DNA from: Membranipora membranacea
Taxonomy: Eukaryota > Bryozoa > Gymnolaemata > Cheilostomatida > Membraniporidae
Reading direction: 5' to 3'
DNA length: 64,000 nt
NCBI GenBank assembly: GCA_914767715.1
Contig: OU612068.1
Coordinates: 6,634,001 to 6,698,000, forward strand
In this document: positions 13,053 to 25,830 of the stretch, one piece after another
Layout: every line of letters starts with the position of its first letter
Position numbering within the stretch: position 1 is the first letter of the stretch
The notes under the pieces: model-generated
Database searches by the model: none
What the model was told of the DNA's origin: nothing
What the model saw: only the letters and a program-made list of their open reading frames with translations
Translations under genes and position numbers: made by a program

Positions 13053-13277
13053 GCTAGCTAGCGAAAATCTCCCAGATATTACAGTTAAACACTGTACCTA
13101 TGTCAACAACTAACGCTACAAACCATATACCGATGGTAGTGTAAACCTTATGACAAGTTCTGTAGCGAGAAACATTCAATGGAAAATAGACTGCTATAAA
13201 TCTATCTATGCTGATAGCCGTATTACACAGTGTGCTCCGAGTTATTACACTGAAATAGCAATAGCCGCCAAGCTTAC

Positions 13278-13510
13278 GTTGAGTTCAGGAACAGTCCTCC
13301 AATTCCTGCTATTAGAAGGTATGCTGGGATAATCATATTTTCAGTGTAGTTGTCATGCTCAATGAACCCATTACCTATTGTCAGGCTCTCTGTGGTGTTA
13401 CTAGTATTATCCCTCGCAGCTTGATACTGATCCTTTATAATCTGATAGCATTCTGGTTCAACATGACACAACCTAGTAAGCATGAATATCGGTTTTCCAG
13501 TCATATTCAA
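13278..13510 (-). CDS. Orphan exon of a predicted membrane protein
   Basis: An open minus-strand frame of about 77 codons ends at a strong donor (AAC then GTAAGC). Its end has the pattern IIPAYLLIAGIGGLF, a membrane segment that resembles the IPxYLxxxG motif of TMEM272-like proteins as I recall them. That similarity is weak evidence. An Asn-rich stretch precedes it. The start may be ATG at 13504 or an upstream acceptor near 13530. No following exon was recognised within 0.7 kb, so it may be a gene fragment. Confidence 0.35.
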
Positions 13511-13919
13511 TGTGAGTTGTAGGCGTCTATGTTAAAGTTATTGTTGTTCTCAGCTGAGAGGAGATAACAACAGCCTTCTATTTCAAGCGTTTATCCACTT
13601 AATGGCGTCTGTGAGGATCAAGGCATGCTGAAAGAATGCGCCGTAGGCAAGACCGCTGTGTGCAACAATTCGCAATGTTGCAAAGCATCTCTGAATAAAT
13701 ATCACATATCACATATTTCATAAAAAAATTTCTGAATTATTGAAAAATTGTAAATTTGGCAGAGAAACACAAATTTTTTATCAAATTGGCAGGAAGCTAA
13801 TGTACCCGAGGGAGAAGTTCTCCCCTAATTACACTTGAACCCTAGATACCTGCATCACTGATCACCTGCCAATGAATTGCAAAAAACTAATGGATGGATA
13901 ACAAGACAAGATACCAAAA

Positions 13920-14695
13920 TGTGAGATTAGGAATTTGAGGACAGTTGATGGTCATTTCTAATGCCCTAGACAGCCAACCAACAGATTAGTATGCTTTAAA
14001 TGAATATTATCTCGGAAATAATTCCCTGAAGACGACCTGCAGTCCACCAGTAATGGCTTTAGTTATGCAGGATTTTTACAGTGGATCAATTCTAAGTTGC
14101 TAGCTGGGTAAAAAATTTGGATAACAATTTTCAAGGCCATCCATGAATTGGTACTGGTAAGCCATTCAACCTATTCTAGTTCTTGTGGGATAATAATTGC
14201 AAGGACATTGCTAGTTTATGTGTCTTTTATTTGATTGGTGGAAAAGTTTAACAATTCTGCAGATTACTACTTGAAAACTTTGATAGACCAGCTCACTGAG
14301 GTTTTCATCAATGCATAGCAAGATATTTGCTCGATTTTCATTTATATTCGGACACAAAGTTATATACTGATTGAACTTCAAATCATCAAAGCATCCATTG
14401 TAGTTTTCCAGGAATTATTATAAATGGATTAACCTCCTACAAATGAAGACATCTTTTTAACTCGAAATACTAAGAACTCAATTAGGTCTAAAGGAAAAAT
14501 ACTATTTTGGATCTGGGGGTGGCAAAAAAAATCAGTGGTAGAAATTATCTGGGGTTGAGCTAAGTGAAAGGGGATTGAAAGGCATCTTAAAAGCCTACAG
14601 GTCATCCAACCATACTGGTGGTGGAGGGGGTGGGATGTGAGAGAAGAAGAGATGCCTCCTCATCTCTTCATCTTGACATAATCCAAGGTTTGATT
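13920..14695 (-). repeat. Arm 2 of the 0.8-kb inverted duplication
   Basis: Reverse complement of the segment at 8510-9300, with scattered substitutions and small indels along its whole length. The two arms are about 4.6 kb apart and both lie between the two TSP1 genes. Confidence 0.7.
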
Positions 14696-14739
14696 TGTAA
14701 GAAGATATTACAGCAGGATTTCGTTAATTTTATTTGTAT

Positions 14740-15045
14740 TGACAGTTTTCTGAGCTCTGATTCAGGCCTCAATTTGGATTTTTCATCGCACCAGTTTGGT
14801 ACTTTTAACCAATGTCGCATAGGAAAAATGTGCTAAAAAAGGGGTATATTGAAAACCGCTTATGTTAGGAAAAAAATGATTTTTGATTCAGAATCTGCAC
14901 CATTGAAAACTGATAGGGACATTGTTCGGGAAATAATTTTGGTATCCGGATTCCGGATAGTCAATTATATCAATTTTTGCCAGTTTTGCGGACAAATTTC
15001 ATGGAATTTTTCATGAATTCCGTCACTAAAATTGAGATTTATGAA
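14740..15045 (+). mobile_element. Truncated GACAGTTTTCTGAGC MITE
   Basis: The left arm and centre of the foldback MITE seen at 58330, 60973 and 61375 are present, but the right inverted arm is missing. It ends about 50 bp before the first coding exon of the second TSP1 gene, so it occupies what should be that gene's proximal upstream sequence or 5' intron. Confidence 0.7.
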
Positions 15046-15098
15046 TTCTTTACTTTCCTAACCGATCTTAGACTAAAGCTTTATTTTTTTTTTTTCAG

Positions 15099-17033
15099 AT
15101 GGCAGAGATGAGGAGATTGTTGGTAGTTGCGGTTCTCGTCATTGTCATCGGTAAGTTATACACTATTTCCCAACTCAATAATTCACAATTATATATCAGC
15201 AAATATGAGATATTATTCAAAACTGATATGCCTATGTTGTTCGGATTGCAGCTTTGTGTGGATGAAAAGAAATTCATACAGTTGAGAAATAAAAAATGCA
15301 TAAAATAAAACATAGTATCGGATTTTCTTCAAAAGCATTAATTCCTAGTTGGGCATTTCGTTTGTGGCTTGAGATAAGCCGTCGGACTAGAGACTAGAGA
15401 TAAGCATATGGAAAGACCAGACACTTTATATTGCCTCCTAATGGCTATTAGGAGATTCTTAATAAACGGCTTCAGAAATTATACCACCTTGCTATCTGTG
15501 TGATGAGAGTGATCAGTGTCTTTGCCTATTTTTAGCGGCACTGTTTGTAGATGCAACCATATACAAGTACAAGCACTACGAAGGCAGAGGGAGCAGCTCA
15601 AGGTATAAAATTACATATTTACATTTACTTTTATTAATAATTCAGTGAATAAAGTGTACGCCATCAGTTTAAAAGTTATTTCATCCTGTATATTGTACTG
15701 TGTTTAATAATAAGTTCATGATTCAGTATTCTATAGTAGTGATGATCACCTTTGTTCCCCTCAGATTGGCTGCTCATTTTATAGAATTGTACATTCAACT
15801 GTGAGTTTAGTTTCCCCGGGAGAGTTTAGTTTTCCAGTCTTCGAAAATGGGTACAGCTGAATCCTAATACATGTGTGTCTGGAAATCAAGGAAATAATTA
15901 TGTATGCGCCATATCATCTTTCACAGCGGAAGCGGCAGTAGCACAAGTGACGGTAGGACCGTCAGTAGCGGTAGTAGTGAGAGCAGTAGCCGCAGTGGAA
16001 GAAGAACTAGTGACGGCAGTGGCACCAGTAGTAACGAGGGTAGAATTGTCAGAAGCATTAGTAGCCATAATAGTGAGGTTAGTAGTGACAGCAGCAGAGG
16101 TAGTAGCATCACTAGAGAGAGCAGTAGTGGTTGTGGTGGTGGTAGTGAAAAAGGAAGAAAGCACAAAGGACACAAAAAAGAGAATTCATCATCTGGTGGT
16201 GCATCATCAGAAAGTGGCGGCACATCAAATGAGAGCTCCTCATCCGACAGCGTCAAAGAGACCTGTGAGTACTACTGGTTCTTGCTTACACTGAAGTCGT
16301 TTGGGGATCTTAGATATTTTTCCAACATTCTACTCATTGTCTAGCAATTCAGTTACAGATAGCAAAGGATTTATGGCATTATGCATGAGCCTTCAGTCAG
16401 CATGTTCATGTGACACAGAGGTGCCTCAATAATATTCTCTTGATATTTTAAACATAACTCTTTCACAAACAAACAAGAGGGAAGACGAGGCGGATCACCA
16501 TTATAATTGAATATATTAGCAATATTTTTGAATCTCATATCAATCATAGATGGATCCTGGGGACCGTGGTCCGACTGGTCAGTCTGTAACAGATCATGTG
16601 GTGGTGGTTCTCAGACTAGATGGAGAACATGCAACAAACCAAGTTACCGATGGGGAAAATACGGAGAATGCGGAGGGAATAAGAATCAGATGAGAGCTTG
16701 TAACTCCCAGGCATGCAGTCTCAGATCTCCCTGTAAGTTTGATTGTGATAGCCTACAGTGTGTGTTATAAATTATGTCATTGAATTGTAGCTCTATCATA
16801 TTGAATGACTTTACATGTCGTAACCCGCTTTCGTCATTCAGTTTGTTGATGTAAATGCAGGCTAGTGGCCTGTGCAACATATTATATCATGAGAAATATG
16901 ATCCTAAGCGAAAACAGATTCACATGAATCTTAAGATTGAAGACACTAAAATGATTTTATTGCAATGACAATCACTATCACATCACAGCGCATCCCCAAA
17001 TCAAATATCGTTCTATTCTTTCTAGATTACTAG
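15099..17033 (+). CDS. Small secreted TSP1 protein with Ser-rich linker (paralogue 2)
   Basis: Five coding exons (15099-15150, 15536-15602, 15927-16264, 16550-16732, 17026-17033) give 215 residues, or 212 if the second ATG at 15108 is used. ATG 15108 aligns with the start of paralogue 1. The order is signal peptide, basic YKYK stretch, long Ser/Gly/Arg-rich linker, GRKHKGH motif, Ser-rich segment, one TSP1 repeat with W-x2-W-x2-W and six cysteines, then Tyr-Tyr at the end. Exon number, intron phases and the 8-nt last coding exon match paralogue 1. The linker is 44 residues longer, and its AGY run is broken by Gly, Asp, Glu, Arg and Thr codons. Extracellular; exact role unknown. Confidence 0.85.
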
Positions 17034-17176
17034 AATGCTATCTGAATTACAAAAGATTTGTTTGACAGAAGAAAAGCCCCCTACATTTATCAACGGCATT
17101 TTTTATAATTAATCGGATCCCTAAATTGGTTTTCCAAATATCTGTTATATTTACCAGGTTATTTTTTAATAGTTTC

Positions 17177-17182
17177 AATAAA
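17177..17182 (+). terminator. Poly(A) signal of second TSP1 gene
   Basis: AATAAA lies 144 bp past the stop. The neighbouring LamG/PAN gene ends on the other strand at a mirror-image signal (17670-17675), so the two genes converge with roughly 0.5 kb between them. Confidence 0.6.
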
Positions 17183-17669
17183 GAAATATGTTCATTCAAT
17201 ATAAACTTTATTTTTAAACTCACAATATGAGTGCAGAAATATAGTTATTAAAATCAATGAGTCCATTCATTCAGTGGGGGTTTGGTATCAACATGAATGA
17301 TTTCCTTTGGTAACATAACATTACTATGTTTGTGCAACTACACCATCAAATGGCGCTGCTAACCTCAATGTCACGGTATGCTAAATGTCACATGACAAGC
17401 ATAGACCTTGAACTTGATCAGAGCAAGTAAACAAGACTGTTGCTGCTACCGCACCCTGGATGACCAACGTTTCTTAACCTTGTAAAGGAAGCTGCCTATT
17501 AATTTGCCTATGAGCGATCATACGGTTGTGGAGAGAACAGGCATGTCACAATACAATATCAGTCCAGAAAAAGTCTAACTTTTACTAATCTGATTACGTA
17601 ACTATTATAATCACTACTGATACAGGGATGATAACCAATTAAGCGCAGTGAAATCCATGCACACATTTC

Positions 17670-17675
17670 TTTATT
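17670..17675 (-). terminator. Poly(A) signal of LamG/PAN gene
   Basis: AATAAA on the minus strand lies about 490 bp past the stop codon at 18164. The stretch 17183-17669 between the converging genes shows nothing else. Confidence 0.5.
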
Positions 17676-18163
17676 CTGGTGAAAACAGTTTATTACAAAT
17701 TAATATATTCAAGTCATTTTAACCGCACTATTGTTTTAGTGTAATATATGAAAAAAGTATGATAATATTTTACCAAATAATATACGTTATAACATTTGTA
17801 GCATTCAGGGGTGAATGTTGTCAAAAAAACCACAATGAGCTATGTGAGAAGGTGTCACTTTTAAATGCTTGTTTTTCATGTCTTGTAATATATTGTAAAA
17901 AAATGCACAATGATAAATGTATATTGTTTGAAATTTTTCCAACATATCCGGAAATGGAGTGCATCTAACTGTAAGATCAGATGAAGAGCAATGAGTGATA
18001 TACCAAGGTGATGTTTAAAACAAAATCCTACTCGCGCAAACTCCAAAACCCCAACACATGATATGATACACCAACAAAGAAAATTAACTTGAAAAATAAT
18101 CATCCTATAATATGAGAGCTCAAGATGGGATTATGTACATTCTTTACCTGAGAGCCGAGAGAT

Positions 18164-21100
18164 TTATAAAGATTGAGCGATAAGAGGATGAACTTTCTCC
18201 AGGTAATGGCCCCCTGTATTTTGAAATGACGATATGCCTGTATCTGATATTAACAGGCTGCTCATTTCACAGCTATTACTGTCCGAGTAGTAGTTCAGAG
18301 CCAGACATTCAGGGTCCTCCACACATAGCTGCATACAGTGTAGTTTACCACGAGATGATATGGTACTATTGGTAAGCTGCTGGGTCCAGCCGGATGTTGC
18401 AGCCTCCGGTCTCCTGAAGTTACCTGTTGAAAATTCAGTTTAAGACATCATGCTTTGTTGCAGTCAAGTTGAACAAAGTATTTGCGGGAGCAAAAAATAT
18501 ACCATTTTGTGCATGCTAATTTTAAAGCTACTTTACATATAGACCCCACCTTAGCAGCAAAAATTTAATGCTAGCTAGATCAAATTCGATTCATTTGCCT
18601 GCATTCGGAGTTGCTCCCCCTCCACCGGTCACGCCGCAGGCAAAGGCTTAAAAAAGCCAACTAACATTTATTCGTCTTGGGTTACAACAGCTTAGTGAGG
18701 CAGACTGCAATCCTTGGTAACTTTTTATTTTTATTGTATGTAACTACTCAAACCCAATCACTAAGTCACATTCAAATTCAAAGGTTGTTCTACTTCACAA
18801 CTTCATTCCTCTCATCATCTTGAATTTGGATTTGCCTCCAACTGGCAATACTTTTCTATGCAACTACGCAAGCAAAGTCATTTTCTCAATTATTCATATA
18901 GAGTCAACAAGCTCCGATTCAGACCTCAAACTCGTATAAAAAATGACATGCAAAACAAAACATGCAGGTGTGCATGTTTGAGAAAGCACATCTTACCAGT
19001 CAGCAGAGAGGGTTAAAAGTCTGCGAACTAAATCACTTTGTTGTCCAATTTTACCAAGATTCAATACCAAACATTCTGAATAAACCTAGGATAAATCGTG
19101 TCTGCTTAGGTAAGTAAATACTGACCAGGACCAGTAGCAGTTTAACGTGACCAACATTCCCTAAATTATTTTATGAACTATTTTCTACATCTTATTGGTT
19201 TGAGTTTTCATTACTCTGAATGGCTAACTCTGATTGGGTGACTCACTGTTGCTGTGATGATCACAAAGTTCTGCCGCCTTGTTCATCTGTTCAAGTGACA
19301 GCTCAGTATCGTATATCTGTAAACACGACATACTGACGTTTCCATGAGCATTGTTGCCGTTGCTCTCTTTTCCAATCCATATATCAGTATGAGCAAAGTG
19401 TTCTTTCTGCCTTGTCATTCTATGAAATATACAACAAATTTACTGTTTGTGTGACACGATTGAATCATATTCTCGAGTGTCTGATTTATTGCTGCAAAGA
19501 GGCTATGACATTTGTTTGTTCAACAGAGTATATAATACTCATAATCAGCCATCAATTGTAGAGAGATAGGTAGTCTGGGTGCACAAAATTGATAACAATT
19601 AACTAAATTAACACCCTGATTGGGGCCCTCTACCCCACCAACCAACCCAGTACACCTACTTTTGCTCAGCTGCAAGCGCTCCATTAATATACTGTTTCAG
19701 TCTGCCTGTCTTGAAGTCAAATACTATTCCAATCCGAATCCAAGTATCAGTGTTGACAGGCATCCTGTAACCAACATAGTTGTTTAACGCAGAGTCGACA
19801 TTATCGAACAGTCTTACGTGGGTAGCCATACCGTTTCCCTCTTCAACCTAACAATATAGAGCAAAGGTATCGTAACATCATCTTCATCCTCATCACTGAG
19901 TTTTCAGGAAGGAGACAACCCATTGAAGTTACAATGTCAGGTGCCTAATTTAATGTCACCAGGGAGGTTAGGGACATAACTCCCAAACTCTTTCAAATTT
20001 CTAGATGGTAAAAGTAGATGTTCAATACTTCATTGATCTTAAACTTAGTTCGATTGAAAGAGGATGTTATCCACTCTTTGTCCGCATGAGCAACATCATT
20101 TTTGAACAGATTACCAAAGTGTTGTGATCTTGTGTGACTCAGCTTCCCATCCTTAACAAGTAGTGGAGTGTGATCACTGCCTTTTATCATGTCTACTGTA
20201 TGAATGAGATATCCAAAGACATGGAGATATCCATAGACATGGAGATATCCATAGACATGGAGATATCTGAGCCGAGATTTGTGGCCATGCAAAGAGAATC
20301 AGTAACAGACAAAAGGCAAAACTGGCAAAATCTCAGACAATGTGTTCCATAGTTTTAGAAAGATAGTACACACCACACACCTTATTCATTGATAACCTCC
20401 CACCAGAAGTAAATATATTTATATCCATATATACATACTATATATAGTGGAGAGCTTCTGCCAACCACCTCGCTATCAAAGTGGAAGAAAGGGAAACTTT
20501 CTGCATAAGTCTCAGTAGGAGCATTGATCTTGAGATATACTTGAACTGTGAAGGAGTGTCTAACTGTAGTACCTGGGCTGTTAGGTATATATGCGTAGAA
20601 ATCTTTTCCTGGGGCAAAGTAGGCTGAACCTAGTAAAAGAAGATATTATTATATTGCAGAAAAGTGACAGGTGTAAAAAAGAGCAGAGATATTCATACTG
20701 CATGATTTTCATATATATATATATAGATATACTCATATATACACATATATACACATATATACTCATATATACACATATATACTCATATATACACATATAT
20801 ACTCATATATACACATATATACACATATATACTCATATATACACATATATATAAAATACATTATTTGGCAGACAATATCATCCTAGACTGCTGGTTTTTT
20901 TTTCTATATCGTGCCAAAGAAATAACGGCAAAGGTTTTGGGGGGGGGGGAGAGAAAAAAGTATAATATCTGAAGTTTGAAGAATTGATGTTTATCACATA
21001 GACATAATGCACACCAATGACACATTGTGTCAAATTTTATACTTTATTGCAGTTATTGTAATGGCCTGTTGTACCATGCTTATAGAGCATTTTCGCTCTA

Positions 21101-24100
21101 TATATCAATATTCTGTGAACTTCTTTTGGGTGATAAGATGAAATATGAAACCTAATTAGAGGAATCACTAAAGGTACGCCATCCTTAAGGCTTAGTCTTT
21201 TTTTAGGTAGCTTAACACCATCGGGTTGTAATTATGAAATAGTACTTCTTACTGCTACATTAGCTTTGATTCTTTCTTTTATGATTGCTATCATTTAATC
21301 TTGAGAATATTACGGACTGATTTTATTACATAAATAGATCAAATTGATCAAACATGAAAAAATATACGTGAGCATTATTTGAAGTTGTCATTTCCTTTGC
21401 AATAGCAAGACAGCTCCCAGATCAATTGTTTGTATAGTACCTTGTATGGATGATACGGGACTTTCGTCTAGTAGTGTTACATTACTGAATACCATATCTC
21501 TGCTTCTCCCTGTTATTTCTCTGTTGTTATATACCTTGTCCAGCGGCCAGAACCCAACTGGCAGTGGAGGTTGCAGTCTATCACCTACAGTACAATATGA
21601 TTGATAGATATACGCAACTGCATATCATGATTACAAAATCACAAGAAAAGATGGTGCCGTAAGTTTAAGGCCATCATTTTTGTGCCAAGTTTTTTTTCAG
21701 GTAGTGGCACACTTAGGCACCAACCAACCAGAGAAGAAGGAAAACCTGGTTTGCAAAACAACGGCCAGTTTAGGCAAGTCTAGGCAGTAAAACATGATGG
21801 AGACAAAAAACCTATATTGAAGCTATACAATTGAACAAAAGTAAAAACAAAACGTTTGACGGAAATTGTCAACTTGATACTTTAAAAGCCTTCTCTGAGA
21901 GCTTCCTCTGTTAGGCAAGATGATAACAACATGCCACATTGAGTTTAATAAACTAACCGAGTACTGAACACCTGTCTTTGACCAAAGCTATGTCTCCTTG
22001 AGGTAAAACTTTGTTGTAAAGCTGTACACAGCTCAAATCCACAAACGATGCATCAGGGCTCTGAGAAGACAGCTCTGTAATGACGAAGATGTGGTAATAG
22101 TACAGATTTATCAGACGGATTAGATGGAGTAGCTGTTTTTGGTTTCTGATCAAATTCCATGTCTCCATAATAAGAGGTATTTGAGTTGTTTTTAAACTTA
22201 TCTCAGCTGCTAACTTTCAGAGGTCTTCTAAAACTCACCCACGAAGAGTTGTGTGCTGACAAACCAATCTTTCTTTCCATCTTCTATTGACTCTCCGATG
22301 TAAGATCCGTTTCTAAACAAATAACATCTGGCGGATCTTCTGTTACATGTAATGGTTAAATGAACCCAGTCTCTCTCATCTGGGAGGTATGTGTCGTTCA
22401 AGCTTAGTGTCGATGTGTCAGATGTTCCCAAACCACCTGCACTCAATGTCAGTGCTCCAGTACTAGCCAGCTCTATCCATGTGTCACTTGGTGTACTTCC
22501 ATCCGGCTTTAAAAACCCTAGTTTTGCATCCATGTCTGCAGAGTAAAGACAATAGGATCAATTTGAAAGGGGTTTTACAGGACCATATTGTAAACATGGG
22601 GTGAAACGTTGAGAAAGAGTAACAACAGTAAAAGGTATAAAGGCCATGAGGAATGTCAGAGGTTGTTCTTCAAATCTATGAATAAATAACACATACTAGA
22701 TCACTTGCAAAGATTTTATCAAGGTATTGAATGCGCAAGAGCGAAAAGCCACAATATGATTTGCCTTTTTTAGGGTTATCTTCTGTCACTCTCACCTTGA
22801 TCGCTTCTCAATCTAATGTAGAACATCAATGTAAACGATGAGGTCTGTGTCAGCTCACTCTCAAAGTCACTGTTAGTCGTGACAGGAGACAGGAGGACTC
22901 GATCCCCACTGATTGTAGACTTAGTAATCCTCAGAGCCTCAGACTCTCTTCCTCTCGGCCCTGTGACTAACGCACACTCATGGTTCTCCACGCCCTGCTG
23001 TTGGCTTACAGGCTCTATCGACCTACATTTGTACTGATCATTAAAGGGATACATCAGAGAAAGTCCCGATGGCTGACCGTCTAATGCTTCTTTTATTGTG
23101 TTACAGCTGGTTTTAAGTTCTCTCATTTCTTCATAAGTCATGGGCATGTCATACACTTGGGCACATGAGTATCTCGCGTTCCCATGGCGTCCATCAGGAT
23201 CGTAGAATGTTGTGCCGATTCTTATACGATCCGCAAAATCAGTCTCCAGCTCCAGAAAGCCACTGTCCAGGTCGGCGGTGTAGATCTGGTCACCTGACAT
23301 GAATCGAACTTCATCTACATAGAAAATCAAAATATTTCATATTGAAAGAAACCAGATGCAAACCAAAAGCTGCTCGTAGAGTTTCAAAAGCCAAAGTGGG
23401 CAAGACAACTGTACCAATTTTTTACTACACACTATTGTGAATTATCGAATCCTTACTATTGCACCTTACAGAGTTGGGTTTACTGCACTGTCTGTCCCAC
23501 ATGAAGAGAAACATATCAATGATTTAAATGTGGCAAGACAATTTCTATTTTAAACTTTGCATTGACAATTCCTTGGCCGGAAAAGATGGTAATAGTATAT
23601 CTACCGAAAAAATGAGGTTTCAAACAGCAACCCTGAGCATTCTCTCGATCATTTCAAATATGTCATTTACTGGTGACAAGAAGGACTAGGTTACAATACC
23701 AAAACTTATTACTCAATTACTTGATCGTCTACAAAATTGAATGTAATCTCTCAGAAGACTTTCGTGGCCCGGTGAGATCACAAATCCTATCTACCATGAA
23801 TATAACGCTGATGAGCCAAATGTGGATGAAGATTTGATGAGAGATGATGGCTTGGATTTTTATCCCAGAATTTGACACTTTGGAAAGTCGTGAGGACCAG
23901 CGAGAAGTTTATCTACTGAAATTTGGTTCAGAGTTTTAAAACCAAAAGCCACAAAGAGAAACAAGGCCACCTGGTGAAAATTTTCATTACAATGCACTTA
24001 CCATCTGCAAAGTCATGAGAAATGACGACAAAATTCCACTGATATGGTAGGACAGCAAGCTCACTGGTGCAACCTTGTGTGTTGCAAATGTACAAATTCG

Positions 24101-25090
24101 CGTTTGGATGAACCCAGAGATGCGTAGCCCAGTTGTTAGTCCCGGCTTCCTCTGTACCATACTCATATTGCAGTATGGGGTGCGATTGAACACTGCAAAA
24201 AAGGGCGGACAACTTATCTAGCAAAAGAAACAAGGTCATAACTGGTGAGACAATAGTTGGAGGATTTTAAAATCTAAGGCTTTCATGCATCATCAATAAA
24301 TGATATCTTACCAGTATGGGCATGTGTACCGATAGAAATTGATTTTTCCTTACAATTGGTCATTGCTTTTTGTTTTGACTACCCAAATAATGTTACACAA
24401 AATTCGTCTGACCTCAAACCTCCACAAACATCAAAAGTAATCATTGGCGCTAGCACCACTGCTTTTTTGATTGAAGAAATGTTGAGCAGTTTGTTACGAT
24501 CAAGTGCCAGGTGTTGTATCAATGATTTAAGACAAATTTTAGACTTCTCGACATGATAATAATCTATTCATTGATTAACAGTCAGGAATTTAGTTTTAGC
24601 CACCAACCTCTTGCCCCGTACAATGACCTTCCCCCTCACTCAACAGCCCTCATTACAATACACCCTGGCTGTGAGAATCAGTAAAACAATAGCAATAGTT
24701 TAAAACATTCTAATATAGAAACCTCAATAAGACATATAATAATTATTATATGGATGGTGGCAAAAATTAGCGGAAATCTAGAACTGTGATAATATGAGAC
24801 AACTGCAAGGGTGGACACTTACTCGGCGGTCGGGAATATCCAGAGAGCATAGGTGATACCATTGAGGGGAGAGACTTTATGTAGAGCGTTGTCTATTTCC
24901 AGATAGGAGTTAATGTTTCCCTTCAGCTGATAACTCCCACCCTTTGAACCTGGTGGACTCAAACTTTCAAGATACGCCCCATGTGCAGTCGCATGACTCG
25001 GATATGGCTCTGACTTCATATCCTGCGTGGTGAAATACTCATTAAGAGGCCAGATTCCCAGTGGAACAGGCCACGGATTTAGGGCAACAT
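18164..25090 (-). CDS. Multi-LamG, PAN/Apple extracellular protein (5' end not found)
   Basis: Ten exons read in phase on the minus strand: 25090-24823, 24192-24002, 23314-22796, 22535-22239, 22074-21958, 21584-21441, 20629-20439, 19847-19660, 19419-19247, 18423-18164, giving 782 residues. Three concanavalin/LamG-like domains (Laminin_G_3 type) follow one another; the first and third open with the shared pattern P-x-G-x-W-P-L. The last exon encodes a PAN/Apple-like module with the spacing C-x3-C-x5-C and a fourth Cys. An extracellular sugar- or protein-binding role fits. The first exon needs a phase-1 upstream partner with a signal peptide, which is not visible. The donor of exon 7 is ambiguous (20439 or 20469; both keep phase). 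Confidence 0.75.
20205..20269 (+). repeat. 18-bp tandem repeat
   Basis: About 3.5 copies of the unit TGGAGATATCCATAGACA lie in an intron of the LamG/PAN gene. Confidence 0.85.
20711..20853. repeat. AT-rich 20-bp minisatellite
   Basis: Alternating ACACATATAT and ACTCATATAT decamers run for about 140 bp in an intron of the LamG/PAN gene. The open frames across it on both strands are artefacts of the repeat. Confidence 0.9.
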
Positions 25091-25786
25091 CTACAAAGAA
25101 AAAAAGCTCATGTTGTAATAGACAAAATCGTGTTAGTCGTGAATCCATAAAGCAATTCTCCCTTCATGAGATATTCACATCCCTCATACTCTGACATAGC
25201 CTGTCTAGACAGGCGTTGTTCAGTGGGGAGGGCAGAGGGCTTTGTTTCCCCCACCATCTGACACAGCTGAAGAGTAAAAGCCAAACCAGTGATGACCTAA
25301 TAGTGACAAGTCAAATCATGACAAGTTTTCATAACTAAACTCTCTTAAAGGTTTTTTGACACCTTGGAGGTTCTGGACTTTGCAGGGGTAAAATAATATG
25401 AAAAAAATGATGAAAAATAGCATTTTTTTGGATGTAGCACCAGTTTCTGAGTTGGCCACAAACTGAAAACCTGCTGAACACAGCACATTTTAAAATTAAA
25501 TTGGAAGTTGCCCTCTCAGTCAAGAGCCAGCTCGGACATGATTCAAATCTGAGGGCCAACTTGATAACCATGAATGAGTTTGCCAGCTATTATGATGTTC
25601 TGGCTAATAAAGATCAATGTTTATAAAACAAACATTAGGTTGTGGTTAGGTAACTATTCCAATTAATCCTACATCAAAGGACCCTATTCGATAGCCCGAT
25701 CATCATTGTATACACTGTAGTTGCAAACTGTTATTGTTGATTAGCTAGAATGAACATCATGAACGATGGAAAGGCAGAGCGAATCC

Positions 25787-25792
25787 TTTATT
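25787..25792 (-). terminator. Poly(A) signal after the single-LamG gene
   Basis: AATAAA on the minus strand lies about 40 bp beyond the stop codon at 25831 and well before the first exon of the LamG/PAN block at 25090. It supports a separate short transcript. Confidence 0.6.
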
Positions 25793-25830
25793 AAATCTGC
25801 CGTTTACTCCACTACAAACTTCTCACTAAG

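Noticed and set aside
15898-16256. Thr-, Val- or Leu-rich frames over the second Ser-rich exon
   Set aside because: Alternative frames of the same repeat-like coding sequence; only the Ser frame has matching splice phases and a paralogue.
19993-20292. Minus-strand open frame of 99 codons as an exon of the LamG/PAN gene
   Set aside because: Its phase-1 acceptor does not fit the exon before it, and skipping it joins the flanking exons in phase with good LamG-like continuity. The frame also runs through an 18-bp tandem repeat.
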